Shown here piece after piece: positions 43,952 through 54,988 of a stretch of 64,000 nucleotides of DNA. The stretch comes from Canna indica (taxonomy: Eukaryota > Streptophyta > Magnoliopsida > Zingiberales > Cannaceae): assembly GCA_034359265.1 (NCBI GenBank), contig CP136890.1:84283501-84347500 (forward strand), given 5' to 3'. The stretch's first letter is position 1. Each line of letters opens with the position of its first letter. The notes under the pieces were generated by a model. It saw only the letters and a list, made by a program, of their open reading frames with translations, did no database searches and had not been told where the DNA came from. A program made the position numbers and the translations under genes.

Positions 43952-44112
43952 AGTTCATTTTGCTCTCTCATAATATTTACTTTTCACGGATGAAAATGCC
44001 TAGTGAGACAAGTTATAAATTTATACACTTTTAGCAAACTATAATTCACATGGAATTTTACACGAGTTTTTATCTTTGTTACTTGTAACGGTTTATAATA
44101 CCTCTTCTTTTT

Positions 44113-44186
44113 GGGGATGTAGCCCAAACGGTGGAGCGCTCGCTTCGCATGCGAGAGGTACGGGGATCGATACCCCCGCATCTCCA
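44113..44186 (+). tRNA. tRNA-Ala (CGC), class B
   Basis: 74 nt; extra C in T stem. Confidence 0.55.
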
Positions 44187-44345
44187 TATTCATAATGTTA
44201 TCTTATAATATTCACTTTTAAATGATTTAATTTTCGACAACTAATAAATTTATACCTTTTTAGGAATGGACAATTCACCTTGGAGTTTACACGAGTTTTT
44301 TCCATTGTTACTTTAGAAAGCTTGCAATATCTCTTCTCATATATT

Positions 44346-44418
44346 GGGGATGTAGTTCAGATGGTGGAGTGCTCGCTTCGCATACGAGAGATACGTGGAT
44401 CGGTATCCTGCATCTCCA
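44346..44418 (+). tRNA. tRNA-Ala (CGC), class C
   Basis: 3' stem ACGAG. Confidence 0.48.
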
Positions 44419-44584
44419 AATTCATTACGTTATCTCATAATATTCACTTTTCACGGATCAAAATGTTCGTTAACTATCGACAAGTAATAAATTTATACTC
44501 TTTTAGCAAAAGATTATTCACATGAAATTTTACACGAGTTTTTTTCTGTGTTACTTAAAATGATCTGTAATATCTCCTCTCTAT

Positions 44585-44648
44585 GGGGCTGTAGCTCGGA
44601 TGGTAGAGCGCTCGTTTGAGTTACGTGGATCGATACCCCGCATCTCCA
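44585..44648 (+). pseudogene. anticodon-less tRNA-Ala-like, class D
   Basis: Acceptor GGGGCTG. Confidence 0.7.
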
Positions 44649-44842
44649 AGAACTTCTTGTTATCTCACAATTCTATCACTTTTGACGAGTCAAAATGTGT
44701 ATTCTCGTTCTTTATCATTATCCATATAAAACTAGCGATAAATGAAAATTTTATTTTATTTTTGCAAAAGATCATTCACATGAAAATTTACTCGAGTTTT
44801 TCTTGTGTGTTATTAAAAACGTTCTACCACTTTTGACTCCAC

Positions 44843-44915
44843 GGGGATGTAGCTCAAATGGTAGAGCGCTCGCTTAGCATGCGAGAGGTACTGGGATCGA
44901 TACCCTGCATCTTCA
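44843..44915 (+). tRNA. tRNA-Ala (AGC), class E
   Basis: T stem CTGGG; acceptor CATCTTC. Confidence 0.6.
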
Positions 44916-45076
44916 AATTCATTTTGTTATCTCATAACATTTACTTTTCACGTATCAAAATGTCAATTCAGACAAGTTATAAATTTATAATGTTTTAGCA
45001 AAAGATAATTGACACAGAATTTTACACCAGTTTTTATCTTTGCTATTTGAAATGATTTGCAATATATTCTTTCCTA

Positions 45077-45149
45077 GGGGATGTAGCTCAGATGGTAGAG
45101 CGCTCGCTTTGCATGCGAGAGGTACGGGGATCGATACCCTGCATCTCTA
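45077..45149 (+). tRNA. tRNA-Ala (TGC), class F
   Basis: G1:U72, otherwise sound. Confidence 0.8.
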
Positions 45150-45347
45150 GGGAACACTTTGTTATCTCACGATAATCACTGTTGACGAGTCTAAATGTAT
45201 ATTCTTTTTTGTTATCATTATTCATATAAAACTATCGACAAGTGATAAATTAGTTTAGTTTTTGCCAAAGAACATTCACATGAAAAATTTACCTGAGTTT
45301 TTCTCGTGTAGTGTTTTTTAGGAAGCTCGGTCATATCTCGTTTCTCT

Positions 45348-45420
45348 GGGGATGTAGCTCAAATGGTAGAGCGCTCACTTAGCAAGCGAGAGGTACGGGG
45401 ATTGATAACCCGCATCTCCA
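45348..45420 (+). tRNA. tRNA-Ala (AGC), class A
   Basis: Loop TTAGCAA; CTCAC mismatch. Confidence 0.45.
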
Positions 45421-45591
45421 AGTTCATTTTGATATCTCATAATATTTACTTTTCACGGATGAAAATGCCTAGTAAGACAAGTTGTAAATTTATACTCTTT
45501 TAGCAAACTATAAGATTTAGCAGACAAGTTATAAATTTACTCGAGTTTTTCTTGTGTGTTATTAAAAACGTTCTACCACTTCTTATTCCCC

Positions 45592-45647
45592 GGGGATGTA
45601 GCTCATTGGTAGAGCGCTCGCTCAGCATGCGAGAGGTAGCATCTCCA
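45592..45647 (+). pseudogene. tRNA-Ala (AGC), class E, T arm deleted
   Basis: 56 nt: GAGAGGTA runs straight into GCATCTCCA; no B box. D loop one base short. The same A-to-E spacer fusion as at 38281 precedes it. Confidence 0.75.
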
Positions 45648-45808
45648 AATTCATTTTGTTATCTCATAACATTTACTTTTCACGTATCAAAATGTCAATT
45701 CAGACAAGTTATAAATTTCTAATCTTTTAGCAAAAGATAATTGACATGGAATTTTACACCAATTTTTATCTTTGCTACTTAAAATGATTTGCAATATATT
45801 CTTTCCTA

Positions 45809-45881
45809 GGGGATGTAGCTTAGATGGTAGAGCGCTCGCTTTGCATGCGAGAGGTACGGGGATTGATACCCTGCGTCTCCA
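45809..45881 (+). tRNA. tRNA-Ala (TGC), class F
   Basis: Acceptor CGTCTCC (U6:G67 wobble). Confidence 0.7.
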
Positions 45882-46079
45882 GGGAACACTTTGTTATCTC
45901 ACGATAATAACTGTTGACGAGTCAAAATGTACATTCTTTTTTGTTATCATTATTCATATAAAACTATCGACAAGTGATAAATTTGTTTAGATTTTGCCAA
46001 AGAACATTCACATAAAAAATTTACCTGAGTTTTTCTCGTGTAGTGTTTTTTAGGAAGCTCAGTCATAACTCATTTCTCT

Positions 46080-46152
46080 GGGGATGTAGTTCAAATGGTA
46101 GAGCTCTCGCTTAGCATGCGAGAGGTACGGGGATCGATAACCCGCATCTCCA
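46080..46152 (+). tRNA. tRNA-Ala (AGC), class A
   Basis: D arm GTTC. Confidence 0.5.
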
Positions 46153-46313
46153 AGTTTAATTTCCTATCTCATAATATTTACTTTACACAGATGAAAATGT
46201 CCATTCAGACAAGTTATAAATTTATACTCCTTTAGCAAACTATAATTCACATGGAATTTTACACGAGTTTTTATCTTTGTTACTTGTAACGCTTTATAGT
46301 ACCTCTTCTTTTT

Positions 46314-46386
46314 GGGGATGTAGCCCAAACGGTAGAGCGCTCGCTTCGCATGCGAGAGGTACGGGGATCGATACCCCGCATCTCCA
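46314..46386 (+). tRNA. tRNA-Ala (CGC), class B
   Basis: Consensus B. Confidence 0.75.
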
Positions 46387-46545
46387 AATTCATAATTTTA
46401 TCTTATAATATTCACTTTTAAATGATTTAATTTTTGACATCTAATAAATTTATACCTTTTTAGGAAAGGACAATTCACCTTGGACTTTACACGAGTTTTT
46501 TCCTTTGTTACTTTAGAAAGCTTGCAATATCTCTTTTCATATATT

Positions 46546-46618
46546 GGGGATGTAGTTCAGATGGTGGAGCGCTCGCTTCGCATGCGAGAGATACGTGGAT
46601 CGGTATCCTGCATCTCCA
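46546..46618 (+). tRNA. tRNA-Ala (CGC), class C
   Basis: Consensus C. Confidence 0.55.
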
Positions 46619-46784
46619 AATTCATTACGTTATCTCATAATATTCACTTTTCACGGATCAAAATGTTCGTTAACTATCGACAAGTAATAAATTTATACTC
46701 TTTTAGAAAAAGACTATTCACATGAAATTTTACACCAGTTTTTTTCTGTGTTACTTAAAATGATCTGTAATATCTCCTCTCTAT

Positions 46785-46848
46785 GGGGATGTAGCTCGGA
46801 TGGTAGAGCGCTCGCTTGAGTTACGGGGATCGATACCCCGCATCTCCG
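46785..46848 (+). pseudogene. anticodon-less tRNA-Ala-like, class D
   Basis: Discriminator G. Confidence 0.75.
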
Positions 46849-47042
46849 AGAACTTCTTGTTATCTCACAATTCAATCACTTTTGACGAGTCAAAATGTGT
46901 ATTCTCGTTCTTTATCATTATCCATATAAAACTATCGTTAAATGAAAATTTTATTTTATTTTTGCAAAAGATCTTTCACATGAAAGTTTACTCGAGTTTT
47001 TCTTGTGTGTTATTAAAAACGTTCTACCACTTCTTACTCCCT

Positions 47043-47115
47043 GGGGATGTAGCTCAAATGGTAGAGCGCTCGTTTAGCATGCGAGAGGTACGGGGATCGA
47101 TACCTTGCATCTCCA
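47043..47115 (+). tRNA. tRNA-Ala (AGC), class E
   Basis: Stem CTCGT; T stem CCTTG. Confidence 0.6.
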
Positions 47116-47276
47116 AATTCATTTTGTTGTCTCATAATATTTACTTTTCACGGATCAAAATGTCAATTCAGACAAGTTATAAATTTCTAATCTTTTAGCA
47201 AAAGATAATTCACATAGAATTTTACACGGGTTTTTATCTATTCTACTTGAAATGATTTGCAATATATCTTTTCCTA

Positions 47277-47349
47277 GGGGATGTAGCTCAGATGGTAGAG
47301 TGCTCGCTTTGCATGCGATAGGTACAGGGATCGATACCCCGCATCTCCA
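47277..47349 (+). tRNA. tRNA-Ala (TGC), class F
   Basis: 3' stem GCGAT; T stem CAGGG/CCCCG. Confidence 0.55.
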
Positions 47350-47547
47350 GGGAACACATTGTTATCTCACGATAATCACTGTTGACGAGTCAAAATGTAC
47401 ATTCTTTTTTGTTATCATTATTCATATAAAACTATCGACAAGTGATAAATTTGTTTAGTTTTTGCCAAAGAACATTCACATGAAAAATTTACCTGAGTTT
47501 TTCTCGTGTAGTGTTTTTTGGGAAGCTCGGTCATAACTCGTTTCTCT

Positions 47548-47620
47548 GGGGATGTAGCTCAAATGGTAGAGCGCTCGCTTAGCATGCGAGAGGTACGGTG
47601 ATCGATAACCCATATCTCCA
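47548..47620 (+). tRNA. tRNA-Ala (AGC), class A
   Basis: T stem and acceptor weakened (CGGTG, TATCTCC). Confidence 0.45.
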
Positions 47621-47781
47621 AGTTCATTTTGCTATCTCATAATATTTACTTTTCACGGATGAAAATGCCCAGTGAGACAAGTTATAAATTTATACACTTT
47701 TAGCAAACTATAATTCACATGGAATTTTACAAGAGTTTTTAACTTTGTTACTTGTAACGGTTTATAGTACCTCTTCTTTTT

Positions 47782-47854
47782 GGGGATGTAGCCCAAACGG
47801 TAGAGCGCTCGCTTCGCATGCGAGAGGTACGGGGATCGATACCCCGCATCTCCT
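47782..47854 (+). tRNA. tRNA-Ala (CGC), class B
   Basis: Discriminator T. Confidence 0.68.
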
Positions 47855-48014
47855 AATTCATAATGTTATCTCATAATATTCACTTTTAAATGATTTAATT
47901 TTCGACAACTAATAAATTTATACCTTTTTAGGAAAGGACAATTCACCTTGGACTTTACACGAGCTTTTTTCCTTTGTTACTTTAGAAAGCTTGCAATATC
48001 TCTTCTCATATATT

Positions 48015-48087
48015 GGGGATGTAGTTCAGATGGTGGGGCGCTCGCTTCGCATGCGAGAGATACGTGGATCGGTATCCCGCATCTCCA
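48015..48087 (+). tRNA. tRNA-Ala (CGC), class C
   Basis: D arm GGTGGGGC. Confidence 0.5.
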
Positions 48088-48253
48088 AATTCATTACGTT
48101 ATCTCATAATATTCATTTTTCACGGATCAAAATGTTCGTTAACTATCGACAAGTAATAAATTTATACTCTTTTAGCAAAAGACTATTCACATGAAATTTT
48201 ACACGAGTTTTCTTCTGTGTTACTTAAAATGATCTATAATATCTCCTCTCTAT

Positions 48254-48290
48254 GGGGATGTAGCTCGGATGGTAGAGCGCTCGCTTGAGT
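48254..48290 (+). pseudogene. class D 5' fragment
   Basis: Deletion joins CTTGAGT to spacer CAAAATG at a GAGT microhomology. Confidence 0.8.
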
Positions 48291-48443
48291 CAAAATGTAT
48301 ATTCTCGTTCTTTATCATTATCCATATAAAACTATCGATAAATAAAAAATTTATTTTATTTTTGCAAAAGAACATTCACATGAAAATTTACTCGAGTTTT
48401 TCTTGTGTGTTATTAAAATCGCTCTACCACTTCCTTACTCCCC

Positions 48444-48516
48444 GGGGATGTAGCTCAAATGGTAGAGCGCTCGCTTAGCATGCGAGAGGTACGGGGATCG
48501 ATACCCTGCATCTCCA
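48444..48516 (+). tRNA. tRNA-Ala (AGC), class E
   Basis: All stems pair. Confidence 0.85.
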
Positions 48517-48676
48517 AATTAATTTTGTTATCTCATAATATTTACTTTTAACGGATCAAAATGTCAATTCAAACAAATTATAAATTCTAATCTTTTAGCA
48601 AAAGACAATTCACGTGGAATTTTACACGAGTTTTTATCTTTGCTACCTGAAATGATTTGCAATATATCCTTTCCTA

Positions 48677-48749
48677 GGGGATGTAGCTCAGATGGTAGAG
48701 CTCTCGCTTTGCATGAGAGAGGTACGCGGATCGATACCCCGCATCTCCA
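48677..48749 (+). tRNA. tRNA-Ala (TGC), class F
   Basis: Base 26 T, 3' stem GAGAG, T stem CGCGG. Confidence 0.5.
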
Positions 48750-48947
48750 AGAACACTTTGTTATCTCACAATAATCACCGTTGACGAGTCAAAATGTACA
48801 TTCTCTTTCGTTATCATTATTCATATAAAACTATCGACAACTGATAAATTTGTTTAATTTTTGCCAAAGAACATTCACATGAAAAATTTACTTGAGTTTT
48901 TCTCCTGTACGTGTAATTTGAGAAGCTCAGCCATAACTCGTTTCTCT

Positions 48948-49020
48948 GGGGATGTAGCTCAAATGGTAGAGCGCTCGCTTAGCATGTAAGAGGTACGAGG
49001 ATCGATAACCCGCATCTCCA
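48948..49020 (+). tRNA. tRNA-Ala (AGC), class A
   Basis: 3' stem GTAAG. Confidence 0.45.
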
Positions 49021-49181
49021 AGTTCATTTTGCTATCTCATAATATTTACATTTCACAGATGAAAATGCCCATTCAGACAAGTTATAAATTTATACTCTTT
49101 TAGCAAAATACAATTCACATGGAATTTTACACGAGTTTTTATCTTTGTTACTTGTAACGGTTTATAGTACCTCTTCTTTTT

Positions 49182-49254
49182 GGGGATGTATCCCAAACGG
49201 TAGAGCACTCGCTTAGCATGTGGGAGGTACGGGGATCGATACCCCTTATCTCCA
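49182..49254 (+). tRNA. tRNA-Ala (AGC), B/D junction unit
   Basis: B-type upstream, AGC loop, D-type spacer downstream. Confidence 0.5.
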
Positions 49255-49615
49255 AGAACTTCTTGTTATCTCACAATTTAATCACTTTTGGCCAGTCAAA
49301 ATGTATATTCTCGTTTCTTTATCATTAACCTTATAAAACTATCGACAAGTAATAATTTTATTTTATTTTTGCAAAAGAACATTCACATGAAAATTTACCC
49401 GAGTTTTTCTTGTGTGTTATTAAAAACGCTCTACCACTTCCTTACTCCAAATTCATTACATTATCTCATAATATTCACTTTTCAAGGATCAAAATGCTCG
49501 TTAACTATCGACAAGTAATAAATTTATACTCTTTTAGCAGTAGACAATTCACATGAAATTTTACACGAGTTTTTTTCTGTGTTACTTAACATGATCTGTA
49601 ATATCTCCACTATTT

Positions 49616-49679
49616 GAGGATGTAGCTCGGATGGTAGAGCGCTCGCTTGAGGTACGGGGATTGATACCCCGCATCTCCA
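49616..49679 (+). pseudogene. anticodon-less tRNA-Ala-like, class D
   Basis: GAGG acceptor start, as at 10454 and 51084. Confidence 0.7.
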
Positions 49680-49874
49680 TGAACATCTTTTTATCTCACA
49701 ATTCAATTACTTTTGGCGAATCAAAATGTATATTCTCGTTCTTTATCATTATCCATATAAAACTATCGAGAAGTAATAAATTTATTTTACTTTTGCAAAA
49801 GAACATTCTCATGAAAATTTACCCGAGTTTTTCTTGTGTGTTATTAAAAATGCTCTACTACTTTCTTACTCCTC

Positions 49875-49947
49875 GGGAATGTAGCTCAAATGGTAGAGAA
49901 CTCGCTTAGCATGCGAGTGGTACGGGGATCAATGCCCTGCATCTCCA
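49875..49947 (+). tRNA. tRNA-Ala (AGC), class E
   Basis: Base 4 A; T loop ATCAATG. Confidence 0.5.
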
Positions 49948-50108
49948 AATTCATTTTGTTATCTCATAATATTTACTTTTCACGGATCAAAATGTCAATT
50001 CAGACAAGTTATAAATTTCTAATCTTTTAGCAAAAGATAATTCACATGGAATTTTACACGAGTTTTTATCTATGCTACTTGAAATGATTTGCAATATATC
50101 TTTTCCTA

Positions 50109-50181
50109 GGGGATGTAGCTTAGATGGTAGAGCGCTCGCTTTGCATGCAAGAGGTACGGGGATCGATACCCCGTATCTCCA
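50109..50181 (+). tRNA. tRNA-Ala (TGC), class F
   Basis: GCAAG stem mismatch; acceptor TATCTCC. Confidence 0.6.
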
Positions 50182-50379
50182 AGAATACTTTCTTATCTCA
50201 CGATAATCATTGTTGACAAATCAAAATGTACATTCTCTTTTGTTGTCATTATTGATATAAAACTATCGACAAGTGATAAATCTGTTTAGTTTTTGCCAAA
50301 GAACATTCACATGAAAAATTTACTTGAGTTTTTCTCGTGTACGTGTTTTTTGAGAAGCTCAGTCATAACTCGTTTCTCT

Positions 50380-50452
50380 GGGCATGTAGCTCAAATGGTA
50401 GAGCGCTCGCTTAGCATGCAAGAGGTATGGGGATCGATAACCCGCATCTCCA
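50380..50452 (+). tRNA. tRNA-Ala (AGC), class A
   Basis: GGGC acceptor start, shared with 14058. Confidence 0.45.
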
Positions 50453-50613
50453 AGTTCATTTTGCTATCTCAAAATATTTACTATTCACAGATGAAAATGC
50501 CCATTCAGACAAGTTATAAATTTATACTCTTTTAGCAAACTACAATTCACATGGAATTTTACACGAGGTTTTATCTTTGTTACATGTAACAGTTTATACT
50601 ACCTCTTCTTTTT

Positions 50614-50686
50614 GGGGATGTAGCCTAAACGGTAGAGCGCTCGCTTCGCATGCGAGAGGTACGGGGATCGATACCCCGCATCTCCA
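50614..50686 (+). tRNA. tRNA-Ala (CGC), class B
   Basis: D arm GCCT. Confidence 0.7.
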
Positions 50687-50844
50687 AATTCATAATGTTA
50701 TCTCATAATATTCACTTTTGAATGATTTAATTTTTGACAAGTAATAAATTTATACCTTTTTAGCAATGGACAATTCACCTGGGATTTACACGAATTTTTT
50801 CCTTTGTTACTTTAGAAAGATTGCAATATCTCTTCTCATATATT

Positions 50845-50917
50845 GGGGATGTAGTTCAGATGGTGGAGCGCTCGCTTCGCATGCGAGAGATATGTGGATC
50901 GGTATCCCGCATCTCCA
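50845..50917 (+). tRNA. tRNA-Ala (CGC), class C
   Basis: T stem TGTGG. Confidence 0.5.
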
Positions 50918-51083
50918 AATACATTACATTATCTCATAATATTCACTTTTCACGGATCAAAATGTTCGTTTACTATCGACAAGTAATAAATTTATACTCT
51001 TTTAGCAATAGACAATTCACAGGAAATTTTACACGAGTTTTTTTCTATGATACTTAACATGATCTGTAATATCTCCACTCTTT

Positions 51084-51147
51084 GAGGATGTAGCTCGGAT
51101 GGTAGAGCGCTCGCTTGAGGTACGGGGATCGATACCCCGCATCTCCA
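51084..51147 (+). pseudogene. anticodon-less tRNA-Ala-like, class D
   Basis: GAGG acceptor start. Confidence 0.72.
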
Positions 51148-51342
51148 TGAACATCTTGTTATCTCACAATTCAATCACTTTTGGCGAGTCAAAATGTATA
51201 TTCTCGTTCTTTATCATTATCCATATAAAACTATCGATAAATGAAAATTTTATTTTATTTTTGCAAAAGATCATTCACATGAAAATTTACTCGAGTTTTT
51301 CTTTTGTGTTATTAAAAACGTTCTACCACTTCCTTACTCCCC

Positions 51343-51415
51343 GGGGATGTAGCTCAAATGGTAGAGCGCTCGCTTAGCATGAAAGAGGTATGGGGATCAA
51401 TACCTTGCATCTCCA
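51343..51415 (+). tRNA. tRNA-Ala (AGC), class E
   Basis: 3' stem GAAAG; T loop ATCAATA. Confidence 0.45.
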
Positions 51416-51576
51416 AATTCATTTTGTTATCTCATAATATTTACTTTTCACGGATCAAAATGTCAATTCAAACAAATTATAAATTTCTAATCTTTTCACA
51501 GAAGACAATTTACTGGAATTTTACACGATTTTTTTATCTTTGCTACTTGAAATGATTTGCAATATATCATTTCCTA

Positions 51577-51649
51577 GGGGATGTAGCTCAGATGGTAGAT
51601 CGCTCGCTTTGCATTCAAGAGGTACAGGGATCGATACCCCGCGTCTCCA
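51577..51649 (+). tRNA. tRNA-Ala (TGC), class F
   Basis: 3' stem TCAAG; D stem GATC. Confidence 0.4.
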
Positions 51650-51831
51650 AGAACACTTTGTTATCTCCCGATAATCACTGTTGACGAGTCAAAATGTATA
51701 TTCTTTTTTGTTATCATTATTCATATAAAACTATCGACAATTGATATATTTGTTTAATTTTTGCCAAAGAACATTCACATGAAAAATTTACCTGAGTTTT
51801 TCTCGTGTGTTATTTATGAACTTGTTTTTCT

Positions 51832-51904
51832 GGGTATGTAGCTCAAATGGTAGAGCCCTTGCTTAACATGCGAGAGGTACGGGGATCGATACCCCGTATC
51901 TCCA
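51832..51904 (+). tRNA. tRNA-Ala body with AAC (Val) anticodon, class A
   Basis: Loop TTAACAT; G3:U70 kept; T stem perfect; acceptor 4:69 mismatch. Confidence 0.5.
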
Positions 51905-52065
51905 AGTTCATTTTGCTCTCTCATAATATTTATTTTTCACGGATCAAAATATCTATTCAAATAAGATATAAATTTATACTTTTTTAGCAAAATATAATTC
52001 ACATGGAATTTTACACGAGTTTTTATCTTTGTTTCTTGTAACGGTTTATAGTACCACTTTTCTTT

Positions 52066-52138
52066 GGGGATGTAGCCCAAACGGTAGAGCGCTCGCTTCG
52101 CATGCGAGAGGTGCGGGGATCAATACCCCGCATCTCCA
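52066..52138 (+). tRNA. tRNA-Ala (CGC), class B
   Basis: T loop ATCAATA, variable AGGTG. Confidence 0.65.
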
Positions 52139-52297
52139 AATTCATAATGTGATCTCATTATATTCACTTTTGCATGATTTAATTTTCGACAAGTAATAAA
52201 TTTGTACCTTTTTAGCAAAGGAAAATTCACTTGGGACTTTACACGAGTTTTTTCCTTTGTTACTTTAGAAAGATTGCAATATCTCTTCTCATATATT

Positions 52298-52370
52298 GGG
52301 GATGTAGTTCAGATGGTGGAGCGCTCGCTTCGCATGCGAGAGATACGTGGATCGATATCCCGCATCTCCA
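52298..52370 (+). tRNA. tRNA-Ala (CGC), class C
   Basis: T loop canonical ATCGATA. D, E and F units are missing downstream. Confidence 0.58.
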
Positions 52371-52685
52371 AATTCATTATGTTATATTAGAATATTCACT
52401 TTTCACGAATCAAAATGTTTGTTAACTATCGACAAGTAATGAATTTATACTTTTTTAGCAAAAGACAATTCACATGAAATGTTACACTAGTTTTTTTTAT
52501 GTGTTACTTAAAATAATCACTATTTACGAGTCAAAATGTACATTCTCTTTTTTTATCTTTATTCATACAAAACTATCAACAAGTGATAAATTTGTTTAAT
52601 TTTTGCCCAAGAACATTCACATGAAAAATTTACCTGAGTTTTACTCGTGTGTTATTTTAGAAATTCAGCCATATCTCCCATCTTT

Positions 52686-52758
52686 TAGGATGTGGCTCAA
52701 ATGCTAGAGCGCTAGCTTAGCTTGCGAGAGGTACGAGGATCGATACCCAGCATTTCCT
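52686..52758 (+). tRNA. tRNA-Ala (AGC), class A, degenerate
   Basis: TAGG acceptor start; loop TTAGCTT. Confidence 0.3.
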
Positions 52759-52919
52759 AGTTAATTTTGTTATGTCATAATATTTACTTTTCACGGATCA
52801 AAATGTCCATTCAGACATGTTATAAATTTATACTCTTTTAGCAAAATACAATTCACATGGAATTTTACACGAGTTTTTATCTTTGTTACTTGTATCGGTT
52901 GATAATACCTCTTCTTTTT

Positions 52920-52992
52920 TGGGTTGTTGCTCAAATGGTAGAGCGCTCGCTTCGCATGCAAGAGGTACAGGGATCGATACCCCGCATCTCTA
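52920..52992 (+). tRNA. tRNA-Ala (CGC), class B
   Basis: A box TTGCTCAAATGG; acceptor TGGGTTG. Confidence 0.4.
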
Positions 52993-53096
52993 AATTTATA
53001 ATGTTATCTCATAATATTCATTTTTGCATGATCAAATTGTCCGTTAATTTTCGACAAATAATAAATTTATACCTTTTTACCAAAGGTCAATTTACG

Positions 53097-53112
53097 TTAC
53101 CCTCCATCTCCA
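53097..53112 (+). pseudogene. tRNA-Ala 3' fragment, class C
   Basis: Only TTACCCTCCATCTCCA survives before C spacer. Confidence 0.7.
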
Positions 53113-53278
53113 AATTCATTACGTTATCTCATAATATTAACTTTTCACGTATCAAAATGTTCGTTAACTATCAACAAGTAATAAATTTATACTCTTTTAG
53201 CAAAAGCCAATTCACATGAAATTTTACATGAGTTTTTTTATGTGTTACTTAAAATGATCTGTAATATCTCCTCTCTTT

Positions 53279-53342
53279 GTGGATGTAGCTCAGTTGGTAC
53301 AGCTCTTGCTTGAGGTACGAGGATCGATACCCCGTATCTCCA
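53279..53342 (+). pseudogene. anticodon-less tRNA-Ala-like, class D
   Basis: GTGG start; D loop AGTTGGTA. Confidence 0.65.
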
Positions 53343-53535
53343 AGAATATCTTGTTATCTCACAATTCAATCACTTTTGGCGAGTCAAAATGTATATTCTC
53401 GTTCTTTATCATTATCCATATAAAACTATCAACAAATAATAAATTTGTTTTATTTTTGCAAAAGAACATTCACATGAAAATTTACCCGAGTTTTTCTTGT
53501 GTTATTAAAAACGCTCTACCACTTCCTTACTCCCT

Positions 53536-53608
53536 AGGGATGTAGCTCAAATCGTAGAGCGCTCACTTAGCATGCCAGAGGTATGGGGATTGTTACCTCG
53601 CTTCTCCA
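53536..53608 (+). tRNA. tRNA-Ala (AGC), class E, degenerate
   Basis: Stem CTCAC/GCCAG; acceptor CTTCTCC. Confidence 0.35.
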
Positions 53609-53766
53609 AGTTTATTTTGTTATCTCCTAATATTACTTTTCATGGATCCAAATGTCAATTCAGACAAGTTATAAAGTTATAATCTTTTAGCAAAAGACAA
53701 TTCACATAGAATTTTTCACGAGTTTTTGGCTTTGTTACTTGAAATGATTTGCAACGTGTTTTCCTA

Positions 53767-53839
53767 GGGGATGTAGCTCAGATGGTACAGCGCTCGATTT
53801 ACAAGCGAGAGGTACGGGGATCGATACCTTGCATCTCCA
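53767..53839 (+). tRNA. tRNA-Ala body with TAC (Val) anticodon, class F
   Basis: Loop TTTACAA; acceptor perfect with G3:U70; D stem ACAGC. Confidence 0.45.
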
Positions 53840-54032
53840 AGAACAATTTGTTATATCACAAGAATCACTTTTGACGAGTTAAAATGTATATTTTCTTTCG
53901 TTATCTTTATTCATATAAAACTATCGACAAGTGATAAATTTGTATAATTTTTGCCAAAAACATTCACATGAAAAATTTACCTGAGTTTTTCTTGTGTGTT
54001 ATTTGAGAAGCTCAGCCATAATTCATTTCTCT

Positions 54033-54105
54033 GGGGATGTAGCTCAAATGGTAGAGCGCTCGCTTAGCATGCGAGAGGTACGATGATCGATACCCTGCAT
54101 CACCA
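54033..54105 (+). tRNA. tRNA-Ala (AGC), class A
   Basis: T stem CGATG; acceptor CATCACC. Confidence 0.45.
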
Positions 54106-54266
54106 AGTTCATTTTGCTATCTCATAATATTTACTTTTCACGGATCAAAATATCTACCCAAACAAATTATAAATTTTTACTCTTTTAGCAAAATACATTT
54201 CACATGCAATTTTACATGAGTTTTTATCTTTGTTACTTGTAACGGTTGATAGTACGTCTTCTCTTC

Positions 54267-54338
54267 GGGGATGTAGCTCAAATGGTAGAGCACTCGCTTC
54301 GCATGAGAGAGGTACGGGGTCGATACCCTGCATCTCCA
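54267..54338 (+). tRNA. tRNA-Ala (CGC), class B
   Basis: 72 nt, one T-arm base short. Confidence 0.45.
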
Positions 54339-54504
54339 AATTCATAACGTTATCTTATAATATTCACTTTTGAATGATCAAATTGTTCGTTAATTATCGA
54401 CTAGTAATAAATTTATACTATTTTAGCATAGGACATTTCACCTGGCACTTTACACGAGTTTTTTCCTTTGTTACTTGAAACAGTTTGCATTATCTCTTCT
54501 CTTT

Positions 54505-54545
54505 GGGGATGTAGTTCAGATGGTGGAGCGCTCACTTCGCAAGCG
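54505..54545 (+). pseudogene. tRNA-Ala (CGC) 5' fragment, class C
   Basis: Stops after TTCGCAAGCG and jumps into spacer GTAATATTCAC. Confidence 0.75.
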
Positions 54546-54693
54546 GTAATATTCACTTGTCACAGATCAAAATGTCCGTTAACTATCGACAAATAATAAA
54601 TTTATACTCTTTTAGCAATAGATAATTCCCTTGAAATTTTACACGAGTTTTTTTCTGTGTTACTTAAAATGATTTGTAATATCTCCTCTCTTT

Positions 54694-54757
54694 GGGGATG
54701 TAGCTCAATTGGTAGAGCGCTCGCTTGAGGTAAGGGGATCGATAACCCGCATCTCTA
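54694..54757 (+). pseudogene. anticodon-less tRNA-Ala-like, class D
   Basis: T stem AGGGG/ACCCG. Confidence 0.65.
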
Positions 54758-54988
54758 AGAACATATTGTTATCTCACAATTTAATTATTTTTGGCGAGTC
54801 AAAATATTTATTCTCGTTCTTTATCATTATCCATATAAAACTATCAACAACTAATAAATTTGTTTTATTTTTGCAAAATAACATTCACATGAAAATTTAC
54901 ACGAGTTTTTCTTGTGTGTTACCAAAAAAGCTCTACCACAATATTTCTTGTGTGTTATTTGAGAAGCTCAGCCATAATTCCTTTCTCT

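Larger units (their letters stand above)
37655..44340 (+). repeat. 3539-bp duplicated segment, two copies
   Basis: 37655-40800 and 41194-44340 match at an offset of 3539 bp (37761/41300, 38369/41908, 38603/42142, 39338/42877, 40574/44113). They share rare events: a T-loop deletion, an E unit with CGC anticodon and an A-to-E spacer fusion. The stretch 40806-41190 between them looks like sequence copied from near 6.8-7.2 kb. Confidence 0.85.
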
